NCBI RefSeq assembly: GCF_040219215.1
Contig: NZ_JAVJSX010000031.1
Location: 62,001-126,000, forward strand
Source of the DNA: Thalassobaculum_A sp040219215
GTDB taxonomy: Bacteria; Pseudomonadota; Alphaproteobacteria; Thalassobaculales; Thalassobaculaceae
Length of the DNA: 64,000 nucleotides
Direction: 5' to 3'
The notes under the pieces were generated by a model, which made no database searches, was not told the DNA's origin, and was given only the letters and a program-made list of their open reading frames with translations. The translations under genes and the position numbers were made by a program. Every line of letters begins with the position of its first letter. The stretch's first letter is position 1. Of the stretch, positions 37,032 through 44,867 are shown piece after piece.

Positions 37032-37985
37032 TTGTCGGCAAGAACTGTTCTGGTCTGCGGGGCGACTGGGTTCATAGGCCGCAACGTTGTCGAGCGGTTT
37101 GCGAACCGGCCGGACCTGCGAGTTCGGGCCGTGTGCCACCATCGTCGACCGTTCCATATCAATGGGGTCGATTGGGTATCGGCCGACTTGACGAAGGTTG
37201 ATGATGTCGAGCGAGTGGTTTGCGGCGTGGACGTCATCGTCCAGATGGCAGCGGTGACGTCCGGTGCCCGGGACATCGTTGAACGCCCGTACATTCACGT
37301 AACTGACAACGCGGTGATGAACAGCCTGCTGCTGCGGGCCGCGCACAACCAAGGTGTCGAGCATCTCGTCTTTCCCAGTTGCAGCATCATGTATGCACCC
37401 AGAGAGGGCCCCCACGACGAGGAGTCGTTCCACGAAGGTGAGGGGATCGAGGCCCGGTACGAACCGGCGGCGCGTACGAAGCTCTACATCGAGCAAATGT
37501 GTCGGTTTTTCGCTGGGCTGGGGCGTACCCGATTTTCGGTGATCCGTCACAGCAACGTTTACGGCCCACACGACAAGTTTGATTTGGAACGTAGCCACGT
37601 GACAGGTGCAACGATCACCAAAGTCATGACGGCCCAAGATCATGTTGTGGTCTGGGGTGATGGCACCGAAGGGCGTGATCTGCTGTTCGTGGAGGACATG
37701 GTGCGGCTGATCGAACGGCTCATCGACCACCAAGACGTTGCGTTCGAACTGCTCTGTGCCGGAACCGGCAAGGCAGTTCCCGTCAAGACTCTGGTCGATC
37801 GGACTATCGCGCTGTCCGGTAAGCCGTTGTCGGTGCGGTTCGATCGCTCGAAGCCAGGTATTAATACGACGGTGTCTCTGAGCAGCGCACGCGCCGAGCG
37901 CCTCTACGATTGGCGTCCGGCTGTCGGCCTTGATGATGGGCTCACACAAACGCTCTTGTGGTGGAAAACCAATCACCAAGGGTGA
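37032..37985 (+). CDS. NAD-dependent epimerase/dehydratase (Fcl/ColC-like)
   Basis: 317 residues, start TTG 37032 with GGAG 9 bases upstream. NAD-binding VCGATGFIGRNVVE and SCSIMYAPREGP are clear, and NVYGPHDKFDLE resembles GDP-fucose synthase. The catalytic pair is unusual: the tyrosine-lysine motif reads YEPAARTK, so Tyr and Lys are seven apart instead of four. A subfamily trait is more likely than inactivation. Last gene of the + strand sugar operon, convergent with the phosphoramidate operon. Confidence 0.84.
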   Translation: MSARTVLVCGATGFIGRNVVERFANRPDLRVRAVCHHRRPFHINGVDWVSADLTKVDDVERVVCGVDVIVQMAAVTSGARDIVERPYIHVTDNAVMNSLLLRAAHNQGVEHLVFPSCSIMYAPREGPHDEESFHEGEGIEARYEPAARTKLYIEQMCRFFAGLGRTRFSVIRHSNVYGPHDKFDLERSHVTGATITKVMTAQDHVVVWGDGTEGRDLLFVEDMVRLIERLIDHQDVAFELLCAGTGKAVPVKTLVDRTIALSGKPLSVRFDRSKPGINTTVSLSSARAERLYDWRPAVGLDDGLTQTLLWWKTNHQG

Positions 37986-38033
37986 TCCATGTGGCCTGTA
38001 GCGGTTGAAAGGTGGGCGGCAGTCGAAATTTCT

Positions 38034-38056
38034 ATGCCATCAGAGCAGATGGGCAT
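38034..38056. terminator. Possible bidirectional stem-loop between convergent operons
   Basis: ATGCCATC and GATGGGCAT can pair with one bulged base around a 6-base loop, and flanking GAAAT/ATTTC could lengthen the stem. It lies in the 87-base gap between two converging genes, where a shared terminator would be expected. No long T-run is present. Confidence 0.35.
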
Positions 38057-38072
38057 TTCAGTGCGGCGGAGG

Positions 38073-38840
38073 TCAAATGGCTCTGAGGATCCAAGCCCGT
38101 GTCTGATAGGTTGCGTCGATCCACTCGATGTCTGATGTACGGTTTTCAACATAGGTCATGAACGTCTTGAACTTCTCGGCCCCTGCTTGAACTTGTATGT
38201 CATTCACGGAGCGCCAGGCAGTCAGATAACGTTCTCGCGACATTCGCTCGACGTGATATCCTTCTATGTAAAGGAGGCCGTCGAAGCCATCGGTCGTCAT
38301 CATTCGTTCATTGAGTCCTTCCGTAAAATCAGACCGGCCGGACGATATTCTGTTAAGAGTGGGGACGGAATCTCGAAGGGCTTCCTCGATTTCGTATAGC
38401 AAGGGATTTTCTTGCAGATACCGAGTGTTCCAAACTGCTGCGAAGACACCCTTGGGGCGCAGGATTCTACGAAACTCCAACATTGCTGCGTTGTAGTTGG
38501 TCCAGTGAAATGACGAAGCCATGGTTACCAGATCAACGCACGAATCCGGTAGACCAGTGTCTTCGCCGCTGCCGGCGAGCCACACGATAGATCGGCTATC
38601 ATTGCCGGCTTCTCCTTCCGCACGCATGGCGTCGTTGGGCTCCACTGCACGCATGTCGGACATTCCAGCGTCGTACAATTGCCGGGTCCAAATGCCGGTA
38701 CCAGCTCCGATGTCTGCCGCTGCTGGTTTCCTGTAACGTTGATCGACAAGTGCGAGAATGGTTTCAGCGACGACCGGCGCATAGCCGGGCCGCGATGCCG
38801 CGTAGTCTCTCGCGAGACTGGTGAAGTCACCATGCTTCAT
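38073..38840 (-). CDS. Class I SAM-dependent methyltransferase, phosphoramidate operon
   Basis: 255 residues from ATG 38840, which overlaps the cytidylyltransferase stop by ATGA. Motif I AADIGAGTGIWTRQL, then AVEPNDAMRAEGEAG and MASSFHWTNYNAAMLEF. The N-terminus MKHGDFTSLARDYAASRPGY resembles the methyltransferases of the C. jejuni O-methyl phosphoramidate locus (Cj1419/Cj1420 type) in layout. Expected role there is O-methylation of the phosphoramidate; here that is inferred from the operon. Confidence 0.82.
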   Translation of the reverse strand: MKHGDFTSLARDYAASRPGYAPVVAETILALVDQRYRKPAAADIGAGTGIWTRQLYDAGMSDMRAVEPNDAMRAEGEAGNDSRSIVWLAGSGEDTGLPDSCVDLVTMASSFHWTNYNAAMLEFRRILRPKGVFAAVWNTRYLQENPLLYEIEEALRDSVPTLNRISSGRSDFTEGLNERMMTTDGFDGLLYIEGYHVERMSRERYLTAWRSVNDIQVQAGAEKFKTFMTYVENRTSDIEWIDATYQTRAWILRAI

Positions 38841-39628
38841 AAGGTCTTTACTTTCTCTTCGTACCAGCGCCAATCATGTCTCCATGATCGATCGAGATTG
38901 GTCAGCATTTGTTCATACACGCTGAGATCGTCCGGCGTGTCGACTTCCACCCAACGCCCGCTACCGGCAACTGTGGTCACCGTGGTTCCCCGGGCGATCA
39001 ACAAAGCGAGCAAGCTGGTCATATCGATTGACGCCCGAATGGTTGGCTCGAGGTCGTCCAGCGCTGCCGCCATCGCACGCCACCCGTCCGGCAGGATCCG
39101 CAGTAACCCCATGTATTGGCCCCTAACGTCGTCGATCGACGACGCTCGCCCTCCGATCTCCAACAGCGTCCCCGCCGCGTCAACTCGGAACGTCTCGGCG
39201 TCACTTAACGGATCATCCGAACGCATTTCCCAAAGCCGTCGCCAATCTTTGTCGTAGGTTAAGGTGACGGGCGCGGGCGGTGCTTCAACAAGTCGGCGTA
39301 CCCAGTCAGGGTGGTACGCGATATCTGAGTACGAGACGATGGCGCCAGTCGTGGCAAGCCACGAGGCGCCACACGCCAGAGTCGCTACCATGTTGGTTCT
39401 CTCCCAGTTGGCATTCTCGAATGCAACAGGAATGACTTGCTCCACTTGGTACGCCTGATAGCCGGCAATAGCAGCGATTGGGTCGAGTGACGCAGACGCC
39501 AGAGCCAGTCGTTGCCACTCTAGGAGTGGGCGGCCCGCGAGGCGGGTCATTCCCTTCGGACTGTTGGCCGTCAACTCGCCGAGCCGGCTTCCGCGACCGG
39601 CCGCTAGAATGAGCGCTGGTAAGGTCAT
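38837..39628 (-). CDS. Nucleotidyltransferase, CTP:phosphoglutamine cytidylyltransferase-like (Cj1416 type)
   Basis: 263 residues from ATG 39628. The NTP-binding motif ALILAAGRGSRLG opens the protein, then SPKGMTRLAGRPLLEW, and the ERTNMVATLACGASWL and IVSYSDIAYHP stretches typical of the choline-phosphate/phosphoglutamine cytidylyltransferase branch. In C. jejuni Cj1416 joins CTP to L-glutamine phosphate, giving CDP-L-glutamine. Overlaps both neighbours by ATGA. Function assigned by family plus the full neighbouring set. Confidence 0.85.
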   Translation of the reverse strand: MTLPALILAAGRGSRLGELTANSPKGMTRLAGRPLLEWQRLALASASLDPIAAIAGYQAYQVEQVIPVAFENANWERTNMVATLACGASWLATTGAIVSYSDIAYHPDWVRRLVEAPPAPVTLTYDKDWRRLWEMRSDDPLSDAETFRVDAAGTLLEIGGRASSIDDVRGQYMGLLRILPDGWRAMAAALDDLEPTIRASIDMTSLLALLIARGTTVTTVAGSGRWVEVDTPDDLSVYEQMLTNLDRSWRHDWRWYEEKVKTL

Positions 39629-40254
39629 TGGTTGGTCGGCAGGAAATGGCGCCGAAACAGCATGATGTCGTCGTTGCTTGGGGTCGACTCGCGCTCCGGA
39701 TGCCACATGATACCAACAGTCCGTCCACCATCGGCCGATATGGCCTCGATCGTTCTGTCATTCTGTTCAACAGCCAGAATGTTCCAACTTGCGGGCAAGG
39801 GCGGGATGATTGTCATCGTGTGGAAGGAGTTGACGACACTGGGCATCGCGGCGTCGTGGTGCGTGATCTGCAATTTGTGACGGGTGGCAGCATGGCGATC
39901 AGGATCGCATACGGCCAATCCGCAACCATTGTGAACAGCGAGCATCTGGAGGCCACGACAAACGCCCAAGATCGGCAGGTCGTAATCCCGCGCAAACTCG
40001 ATCAACATTGACTCCGTTTTGTCACGGAGAGGCGCCTCACCGGGCGTTTCCCCACCCGACAGAATGAGCCCAGTCAGATTCCAGGAACGAGCGAATTGTA
40101 CAATGTCCGACCCGAGATTTGGGAGGGGCAGCCAAGGAACATCTGGAAGTGCGGCATTCATGTAATGGGCCCAGTCCTGAGCAAGGGCGTCGCGCGGCTC
40201 CAGGTAGGTAGACGCCTGCACGATCCTCTGCGTGATTCCGATCCGCACGCTCAT
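39625..40254 (-). CDS. Class I glutamine amidotransferase-like hydrolase (Cj1417 type)
   Basis: 209 residues from ATG 40254. The catalytic triad is complete: Cys99 in GVCRGLQML, His185 and Glu187 in MWHPERE. No synthetase domain is attached, so it acts as a stand-alone hydrolase. Cj1417 of C. jejuni releases glutamate from CDP-L-glutamine to give cytidine diphosphoramidate; the position between the predicted cytidylyltransferase and glutamine kinase supports the same step. ATGA overlaps on both sides. Confidence 0.86.
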   Translation of the reverse strand: MSVRIGITQRIVQASTYLEPRDALAQDWAHYMNAALPDVPWLPLPNLGSDIVQFARSWNLTGLILSGGETPGEAPLRDKTESMLIEFARDYDLPILGVCRGLQMLAVHNGCGLAVCDPDRHAATRHKLQITHHDAAMPSVVNSFHTMTIIPPLPASWNILAVEQNDRTIEAISADGGRTVGIMWHPERESTPSNDDIMLFRRHFLPTNQ

Positions 40255-42662
40255 GCCACCACACGAACGCTGCTTAATGCCCCATCGATCTCGGCCTTTC
40301 GAGCGTTTGCGATATCGTGGAACAGCAATTCTCCGCATCCAATCGCGGCCGGAATTCCAAATTCCGCACAACGAATTGCCATATGTGAGTTTGCTCCCCC
40401 GAACTGCGTGACAAGACCAACAATGCCACGTGTGAAGATCCAATCGAATCCGGGATCGGCATTCTCGATGCACACGATCGATCCGTGGAGGCTGACGCTT
40501 GGTCCATCATTGGTGATAACAACGACCGGTCCCTCAACTCGTCGAGTCCCAACGAAGTTCGGTAGGGAGCGGTGCACGGGCACTATGTAGAGTTCGTCAA
40601 TTGACCGGATTAGATAGCTGAGCCTGAGCGCGTGAGTTTCATTCCACGAAGAGCGCGCTATCTCGATGCGGGCAGCAATAGCCGAGCGATCAACATGGCC
40701 GTTTTGCTCGATAAGGTCGGACAAGGCTTCAATCGACAGATGGGACAGATTCTCGCGATCGAAACCATGGAGTTCGCCCCACGCGGCCAAACCTTCCAAG
40801 AAATCAGACAGATTCCTCGTGAACACGAACTTCCCGAACTCTCGACCAATGATTCCACGCTGTGCATACTCAAGTAGGGTGCGGGTGTCGATGCCGAGAT
40901 TAGCTTCTGCCAGCAGCCTATTGAGGGCTGCGGTCTCTCCCGCCGACGCTTCGAACGGCTCGGGCGTGGACGTTTCGGCTGAGGCTGCGCTGTTAAACAG
41001 ATCCGACCTATCGTCAAGTCGACGTGAAAGAATATCGTAGGACCCGGGGCGGACATGACCAAAGAGATGGAAGAAGTCCTCCGGCGTGCAGCGTCCTCTC
41101 GCAACGTCGAATAGCGAATTGGTCAGGTCGCCTGCGATTGTCCGAATTGATTTCTTGAATTGTTCAACACGTTCGGGAGCGACTGCGCCACGAGCCACGG
41201 CACTCCGCAATATTGCCTCGGCGCAAAAGCCATGCCGCGCCAGAATCGCAAATGCGAATGTGCCGCGTTGCGCTGTATCCAAAACACCAAGCAAAGTCCG
41301 GGGTCTTGCCCAGTTTTCTGAGCTCAACCACGGCTTATGAGGGCCGGCGGATTGTTCAGCGGCGAGGTTCCGGATCATCTGCTCCGCCCGCGCGAGCGTT
41401 CCCCCAGCCGCTGGATCCAGCATCGCCCGAGTGAGTCCATGGAGGAAAACAAGGAGCAGATCACGGTCATCTTTGCGTAGTGCATGACCATAATTTGTCG
41501 ACAACTGAAGGGGGGTCGTGAAGTCGAGGACTGTCGGCGCTACTTCGAACTCGATGCGATCGTGGAGTTCCGGGTGCGCGTCCACCCGCTGGATCTCTGC
41601 ATCGACAAGGCGCTCGGCAATACCGTCATCAAGGTCGCGTGGGAGGAAGGAGTTCAGTGATGCCCGGATGTCGATGTACGGCCGCCCGGCTAGGCTGGCC
41701 ATCAACTCAGTATTCGCGGGTAGTTGACGGTAGCCCATCGATCCTCGCGATGATCTCCAGACCTCTTTGGTAACAAGGCGTTGATAGACCGAGAAAGCAA
41801 GCGCTCGCGGCGCCATCCCGATCATCTCTGCTGGATTCCAATCTGTCATGTTGCCGAGAATGCTGCGTCGCCCGACGATGCCTGGCTTTGGCTCGAGCCA
41901 GCGCTCGGTAACGGGCTCGATCTCACTCAGGATCTCGGTGATCCGCTGGCCGCCAACGCCGTTCCACTTGGACACGGTCGGCATCCGGCGAGCTTGCAGA
42001 AGGACGGGCTCACCGTCGGTCGGAATCGCAAACTCAATATCGATGGGGACGCATCCGGTTGCATGCTCGACCGCTCGCACCAACCGCAACATCGACTGTA
42101 CTCGTGTTGACCGTAGGGCATGCTCGGTTACGCTGTGGTGCAAATACAATGCCTTGTGCGCTCCGAACCCGCCCGTCACAGCATCCGTGCGCTTGCTTTC
42201 GTCGTCATAGGCGATGGCATAGTACGGAGCGCCAGTAGACAGGTCGCGCGAGAAGATCACTCCCGCCGCTTCCACATCACGCACCATTGATTGCACCAAG
42301 ACCTCGTTCGCCGGACTTGGCGACGGACCGTATGAAGAAATCACCCGGTCAATGGCCGCACTGACATCCGAGTCATCTCCCAGACATACATCCAACGCGC
42401 TGTCGTACGCGCCAGCCATCGACATGCTCCCGCCGTCTTCATCCAAGGCGCTCGATCGGACTGCAACTGTTGCTCGGTCTTTCAGTACTAAGCGGAGGCG
42501 GTCAAGTACAACCGTGCGGGATCTCTCCCAATCGGCAACGGTAAAATAGTCGAAGTCCGGCACTTTGATATGAGGAGCGTAGGTGCGAAGCGCCGAGAGG
42601 GTCCCGGCCTTGGTGCCGAACGTAAAGCCGTCATCCACAGTCTCAGTCGGATTGTCGTTCAT
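40251..42662 (-). CDS. PEP-synthase-like L-glutamine kinase (Cj1418 type)
   Basis: 803 residues. N-terminal ATP-grasp domain of the PPDK/PEP-synthase type (ATVAVRSSALDEDGGSMSMA, QSMVRDVEAAGVIFSRDLS, IDIEFAIPTDGEPVLLQARR), a long helical middle, and a C-terminal phosphohistidine swivel domain with QFGGANSHMAIRCAEFG, His760. It lacks the PEP/pyruvate-binding barrel of true PEP synthase. Cj1418 phosphorylates the amide nitrogen of L-glutamine using ATP, giving AMP and phosphate; same domain order here. ATGA overlap with the kinase gene upstream. Confidence 0.88.
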   Translation of the reverse strand: MNDNPTETVDDGFTFGTKAGTLSALRTYAPHIKVPDFDYFTVADWERSRTVVLDRLRLVLKDRATVAVRSSALDEDGGSMSMAGAYDSALDVCLGDDSDVSAAIDRVISSYGPSPSPANEVLVQSMVRDVEAAGVIFSRDLSTGAPYYAIAYDDESKRTDAVTGGFGAHKALYLHHSVTEHALRSTRVQSMLRLVRAVEHATGCVPIDIEFAIPTDGEPVLLQARRMPTVSKWNGVGGQRITEILSEIEPVTERWLEPKPGIVGRRSILGNMTDWNPAEMIGMAPRALAFSVYQRLVTKEVWRSSRGSMGYRQLPANTELMASLAGRPYIDIRASLNSFLPRDLDDGIAERLVDAEIQRVDAHPELHDRIEFEVAPTVLDFTTPLQLSTNYGHALRKDDRDLLLVFLHGLTRAMLDPAAGGTLARAEQMIRNLAAEQSAGPHKPWLSSENWARPRTLLGVLDTAQRGTFAFAILARHGFCAEAILRSAVARGAVAPERVEQFKKSIRTIAGDLTNSLFDVARGRCTPEDFFHLFGHVRPGSYDILSRRLDDRSDLFNSAASAETSTPEPFEASAGETAALNRLLAEANLGIDTRTLLEYAQRGIIGREFGKFVFTRNLSDFLEGLAAWGELHGFDRENLSHLSIEALSDLIEQNGHVDRSAIAARIEIARSSWNETHALRLSYLIRSIDELYIVPVHRSLPNFVGTRRVEGPVVVITNDGPSVSLHGSIVCIENADPGFDWIFTRGIVGLVTQFGGANSHMAIRCAEFGIPAAIGCGELLFHDIANARKAEIDGALSSVRVVA

Positions 42663-43198
42663 GAATGAGCAGCCTGATAGCGCGGATCGAGAGATATTAT
42701 GTCGGTCACGATCTGTTCGATCGAACGTGTTCCATCATTGACGATCTCAATATCGGGACGCTCTGGCCATTCGACCTCAAATTGAACCCCCGCGACATGG
42801 CCCGTATTGGTGGTGCCGGCATTGGCGTAGAGACCTTTGCTGTCGCGTTGCCGCAGGACGGCCATCGGAACCTGCAGCACCACCTCTCTATACTGGTGGA
42901 CATGTTCGCGGTTCCACTCCTGCACCGCGCGAAACAACGAGATCGTCGAGCACACAACGTCCACGCCTTGCGACACAATGAGTTGGCAAAGCCGAGCGTA
43001 CTGTGTGGCCAAGGCTCGACGTTCATCGGGGAGAAGCCGGTCGGTCGCATCCATTACGCAACGCAACTCATCCCCGTCCAGATGGATCACCGCTATGCCA
43101 TTCGCTCGTAGTCGGGCAGCCAGCATCCGACCAACAGTGGTTTTCCCCGCTCCGGACAGACCCGTGATCCACCAAAGCGTACCTGGATGCAGTGACAT
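42659..43198 (-). CDS. Adenylylsulfate-kinase-like protein, predicted CDP-amidate 3'-kinase (Cj1415 type)
   Basis: 179 residues from ATG 43198 (GGGGG seven bases upstream); ATG 43210 in frame is possible. Walker A GLSGAGKTT at residues 13-21, HLDGDELR, and the lid stretch RDSKGLYANA. It looks like CysC, but no cysD, cysN or cysH is nearby and it heads the predicted phosphoramidate operon. In C. jejuni, Cj1415 phosphorylates the 3'-hydroxyl of cytidine diphosphoramidate. First gene of the operon, so its promoter lies in 43199-43637. Confidence 0.87.
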   Translation of the reverse strand: MSLHPGTLWWITGLSGAGKTTVGRMLAARLRANGIAVIHLDGDELRCVMDATDRLLPDERRALATQYARLCQLIVSQGVDVVCSTISLFRAVQEWNREHVHQYREVVLQVPMAVLRQRDSKGLYANAGTTNTGHVAGVQFEVEWPERPDIEIVNDGTRSIEQIVTDIISLDPRYQAAHS

Positions 43199-43210
43199 TA
43201 GGGCCCCCAT

Positions 43211-43637
43211 CGAACGCTTGTCATATACGCCAACCGCGATCGAAACCACAGGATGGGCTGGTATGATCCAGAAGAACCATTGCAGCACTTCGATTTATCG
43301 GTCGTCCGGACTCTTCCACACTGGTCGTGCTGGGCAATGTCATTGATCTGCTCCTCGTTGGTCCCTCACCGGTAGTGGGAGTCCGAGTTGATCATGCCTG
43401 GACCGCCGCCGCGATGGTAGCCGGGGACTGGGCCGAAGGGGGCGCAACCGGCCTCCTGTGGACCGGATGAGTGCTGCTTGCGGGATCGGCCTTAAGCTGC
43501 GACAGCTCGGACTCTCATTATCCGTGAGCGACCAACGGGGAGCACGTCATGGCCGACCAGGTGCCGTGGGAACTAGGTGTAGCTCGGCGCTTGCGAGCTG
43601 CCCGCGCCGACCGACCGCAATTACAAGGATCGATCCG
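43211..43637. other. Divergent intergenic region with no recognised gene
   Basis: This 427-base gap must hold the promoters for the minus-strand phosphoramidate operon and the + strand amidohydrolase gene. I see no convincing coding frame, repeat or clear -35/-10 pair. An AAGGA ribosome site at about 43625 serves the gene at 43638. Confidence 0.5.
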
Positions 43638-44444
43638 ATGAGAGCCATCGTTGCAGGTGTGGTGATCCTCATGTCAGGCCCGACGCTGGCTGAGCCCATG
43701 CCGTTGTTCGACGCCCATATCCACTATAGCCATGACGCGGTGTTGCAGGTCCCTCCCGCCGAGGCTGTGGCGATCCTGAGATCCGCTGGCGTGGCGCGCG
43801 CCCTTGTCTCAAGTTCAGATGACGACGGCACCCAGAAGCTCGTCGAGGCCGCACCCGACATCGTCGTGCCGTCCCTGAGGCCATACCGGCGACGGGGCGA
43901 GATATCGACCTGGATGCACGATCCATCCGTGATCGACTATGTCGAGGCTCGGCTCGCACGGTTCAAATACCGGGCGCTGGGTGAGTTTCACGCCTACGGC
44001 GACGACATCGAGACGCCCGTCCTGCAGCGCATGATCGCACTGGCGAAGGAGCACGACCTGCTGCTCCATGCGCATTCGGACGCGGACGCGGTGGAACGAA
44101 TCTTCAGAAGCTACCCTGGTGCCCGAGTGCTGTGGGCGCACTCCGGGTTCGACCATCCGGACCAGGTGCGTGCACTGCTGCGCCGGCACGCGAACCTGTG
44201 GAGCGACCTTGCGTTCCGGTCCGAGCACGGCTCCAGCGGCAGGGTTCCGCCGGAGTGGCGGGCGGCGTTCGAGGAGTTTCCGGACCGGTTCATGATCGGC
44301 ACCGACACCTTCGCGCCCGAGCGGTGGTACTATATCGGATCGCATGCGGAGTTCTCACGTGCCTGGCTTTCGGATCTGCCCGCCGAGATTGCAGAACAGA
44401 TCGCCTATCGGAATGCCGAGAAGATGCTCAAACTGTTGGACTAG
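43638..44444 (+). CDS. Exported amidohydrolase (metal-dependent TIM-barrel) protein
   Basis: 268 residues with a signal peptide, MRAIVAGVVILMSGPTLA, cut before EP, so probably periplasmic. DAHIHYS is the first metal motif; LHAHSDADAV, LWAHSGFD and MIGTDTF complete an amidohydrolase_2 barrel. ATG 43638 is preceded by AAGGA; the longer frame from 43458 has no support. It is followed after 12 bases by the YtkA-like gene and then a di-heme peroxidase, suggesting a periplasmic three-gene unit. Confidence 0.86.
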   Translation: MRAIVAGVVILMSGPTLAEPMPLFDAHIHYSHDAVLQVPPAEAVAILRSAGVARALVSSSDDDGTQKLVEAAPDIVVPSLRPYRRRGEISTWMHDPSVIDYVEARLARFKYRALGEFHAYGDDIETPVLQRMIALAKEHDLLLHAHSDADAVERIFRSYPGARVLWAHSGFDHPDQVRALLRRHANLWSDLAFRSEHGSSGRVPPEWRAAFEEFPDRFMIGTDTFAPERWYYIGSHAEFSRAWLSDLPAEIAEQIAYRNAEKMLKLLD

Positions 44445-44456
44445 TTCCTTGAGCCG

Positions 44457-44867
44457 ATGAACCGGATCCTGAACGTCGTTGGCGCGGGCGTGTTCCTGCT
44501 GTCCGCCAGCACGGCACAAGCCTGCGAGATCCTGCACGGCTGGACCGAGATGGACCGGGCGCGGGATGTACCGACCCGGATTCTGCTGGACCTGGACCAC
44601 GATGCGGTGACGGTTGGCCAGCCGTTCGACGTCCGGCTGGTCATTTGTTCGCCGGACACAGAGGCGGTGGATCGCGTGGATGTCGACGCCATTATGCCTC
44701 TGCACCGACACGGCATGAACTATCGCCCGGCTGTCCGGCTTACCGCGCCCGGGGCCTACACGGTCGAGGGGCTGTTCTTTCACATGCCTGGAACGTGGCA
44801 GATCGTTGTCAGAGCCTATCGTGGGGGCGGATCTCAGAAATTCACACTGGATGTCGAGGCGCAATGA
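44457..44867 (+). CDS. YtkA-like exported protein
   Basis: 136 residues, signal peptide to about residue 22 (FLLSASTAQAC). The mature part is a small beta-sandwich with DAIMPLHRHGMNYRP, then GAYTVEGLFFHMPGTWQIVV, the pattern of YtkA/FixH-type domains. The histidines and methionines could bind copper. Overlaps the peroxidase gene by ATGA, so it may assist or partner that enzyme (inference). Confidence 0.72.
   Translation: MNRILNVVGAGVFLLSASTAQACEILHGWTEMDRARDVPTRILLDLDHDAVTVGQPFDVRLVICSPDTEAVDRVDVDAIMPLHRHGMNYRPAVRLTAPGAYTVEGLFFHMPGTWQIVVRAYRGGGSQKFTLDVEAQ

Noticed and set aside
37032..37985. Inactivated epimerase because the YxxxK spacing is wrong
   Set aside because: The rest of the fold is intact and the Y-x6-K layout looks like a subfamily trait, so it is kept as a functional gene.
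40251..42662. Phosphoenolpyruvate synthase
   Set aside because: The C-terminal PEP/pyruvate-binding barrel is missing; the domain order fits the glutamine kinase type.
42659..43198. Adenylylsulfate kinase of sulfate assimilation
   Set aside because: No sulfate adenylyltransferase or reductase genes are near, and it heads an operon matching phosphoramidate synthesis.
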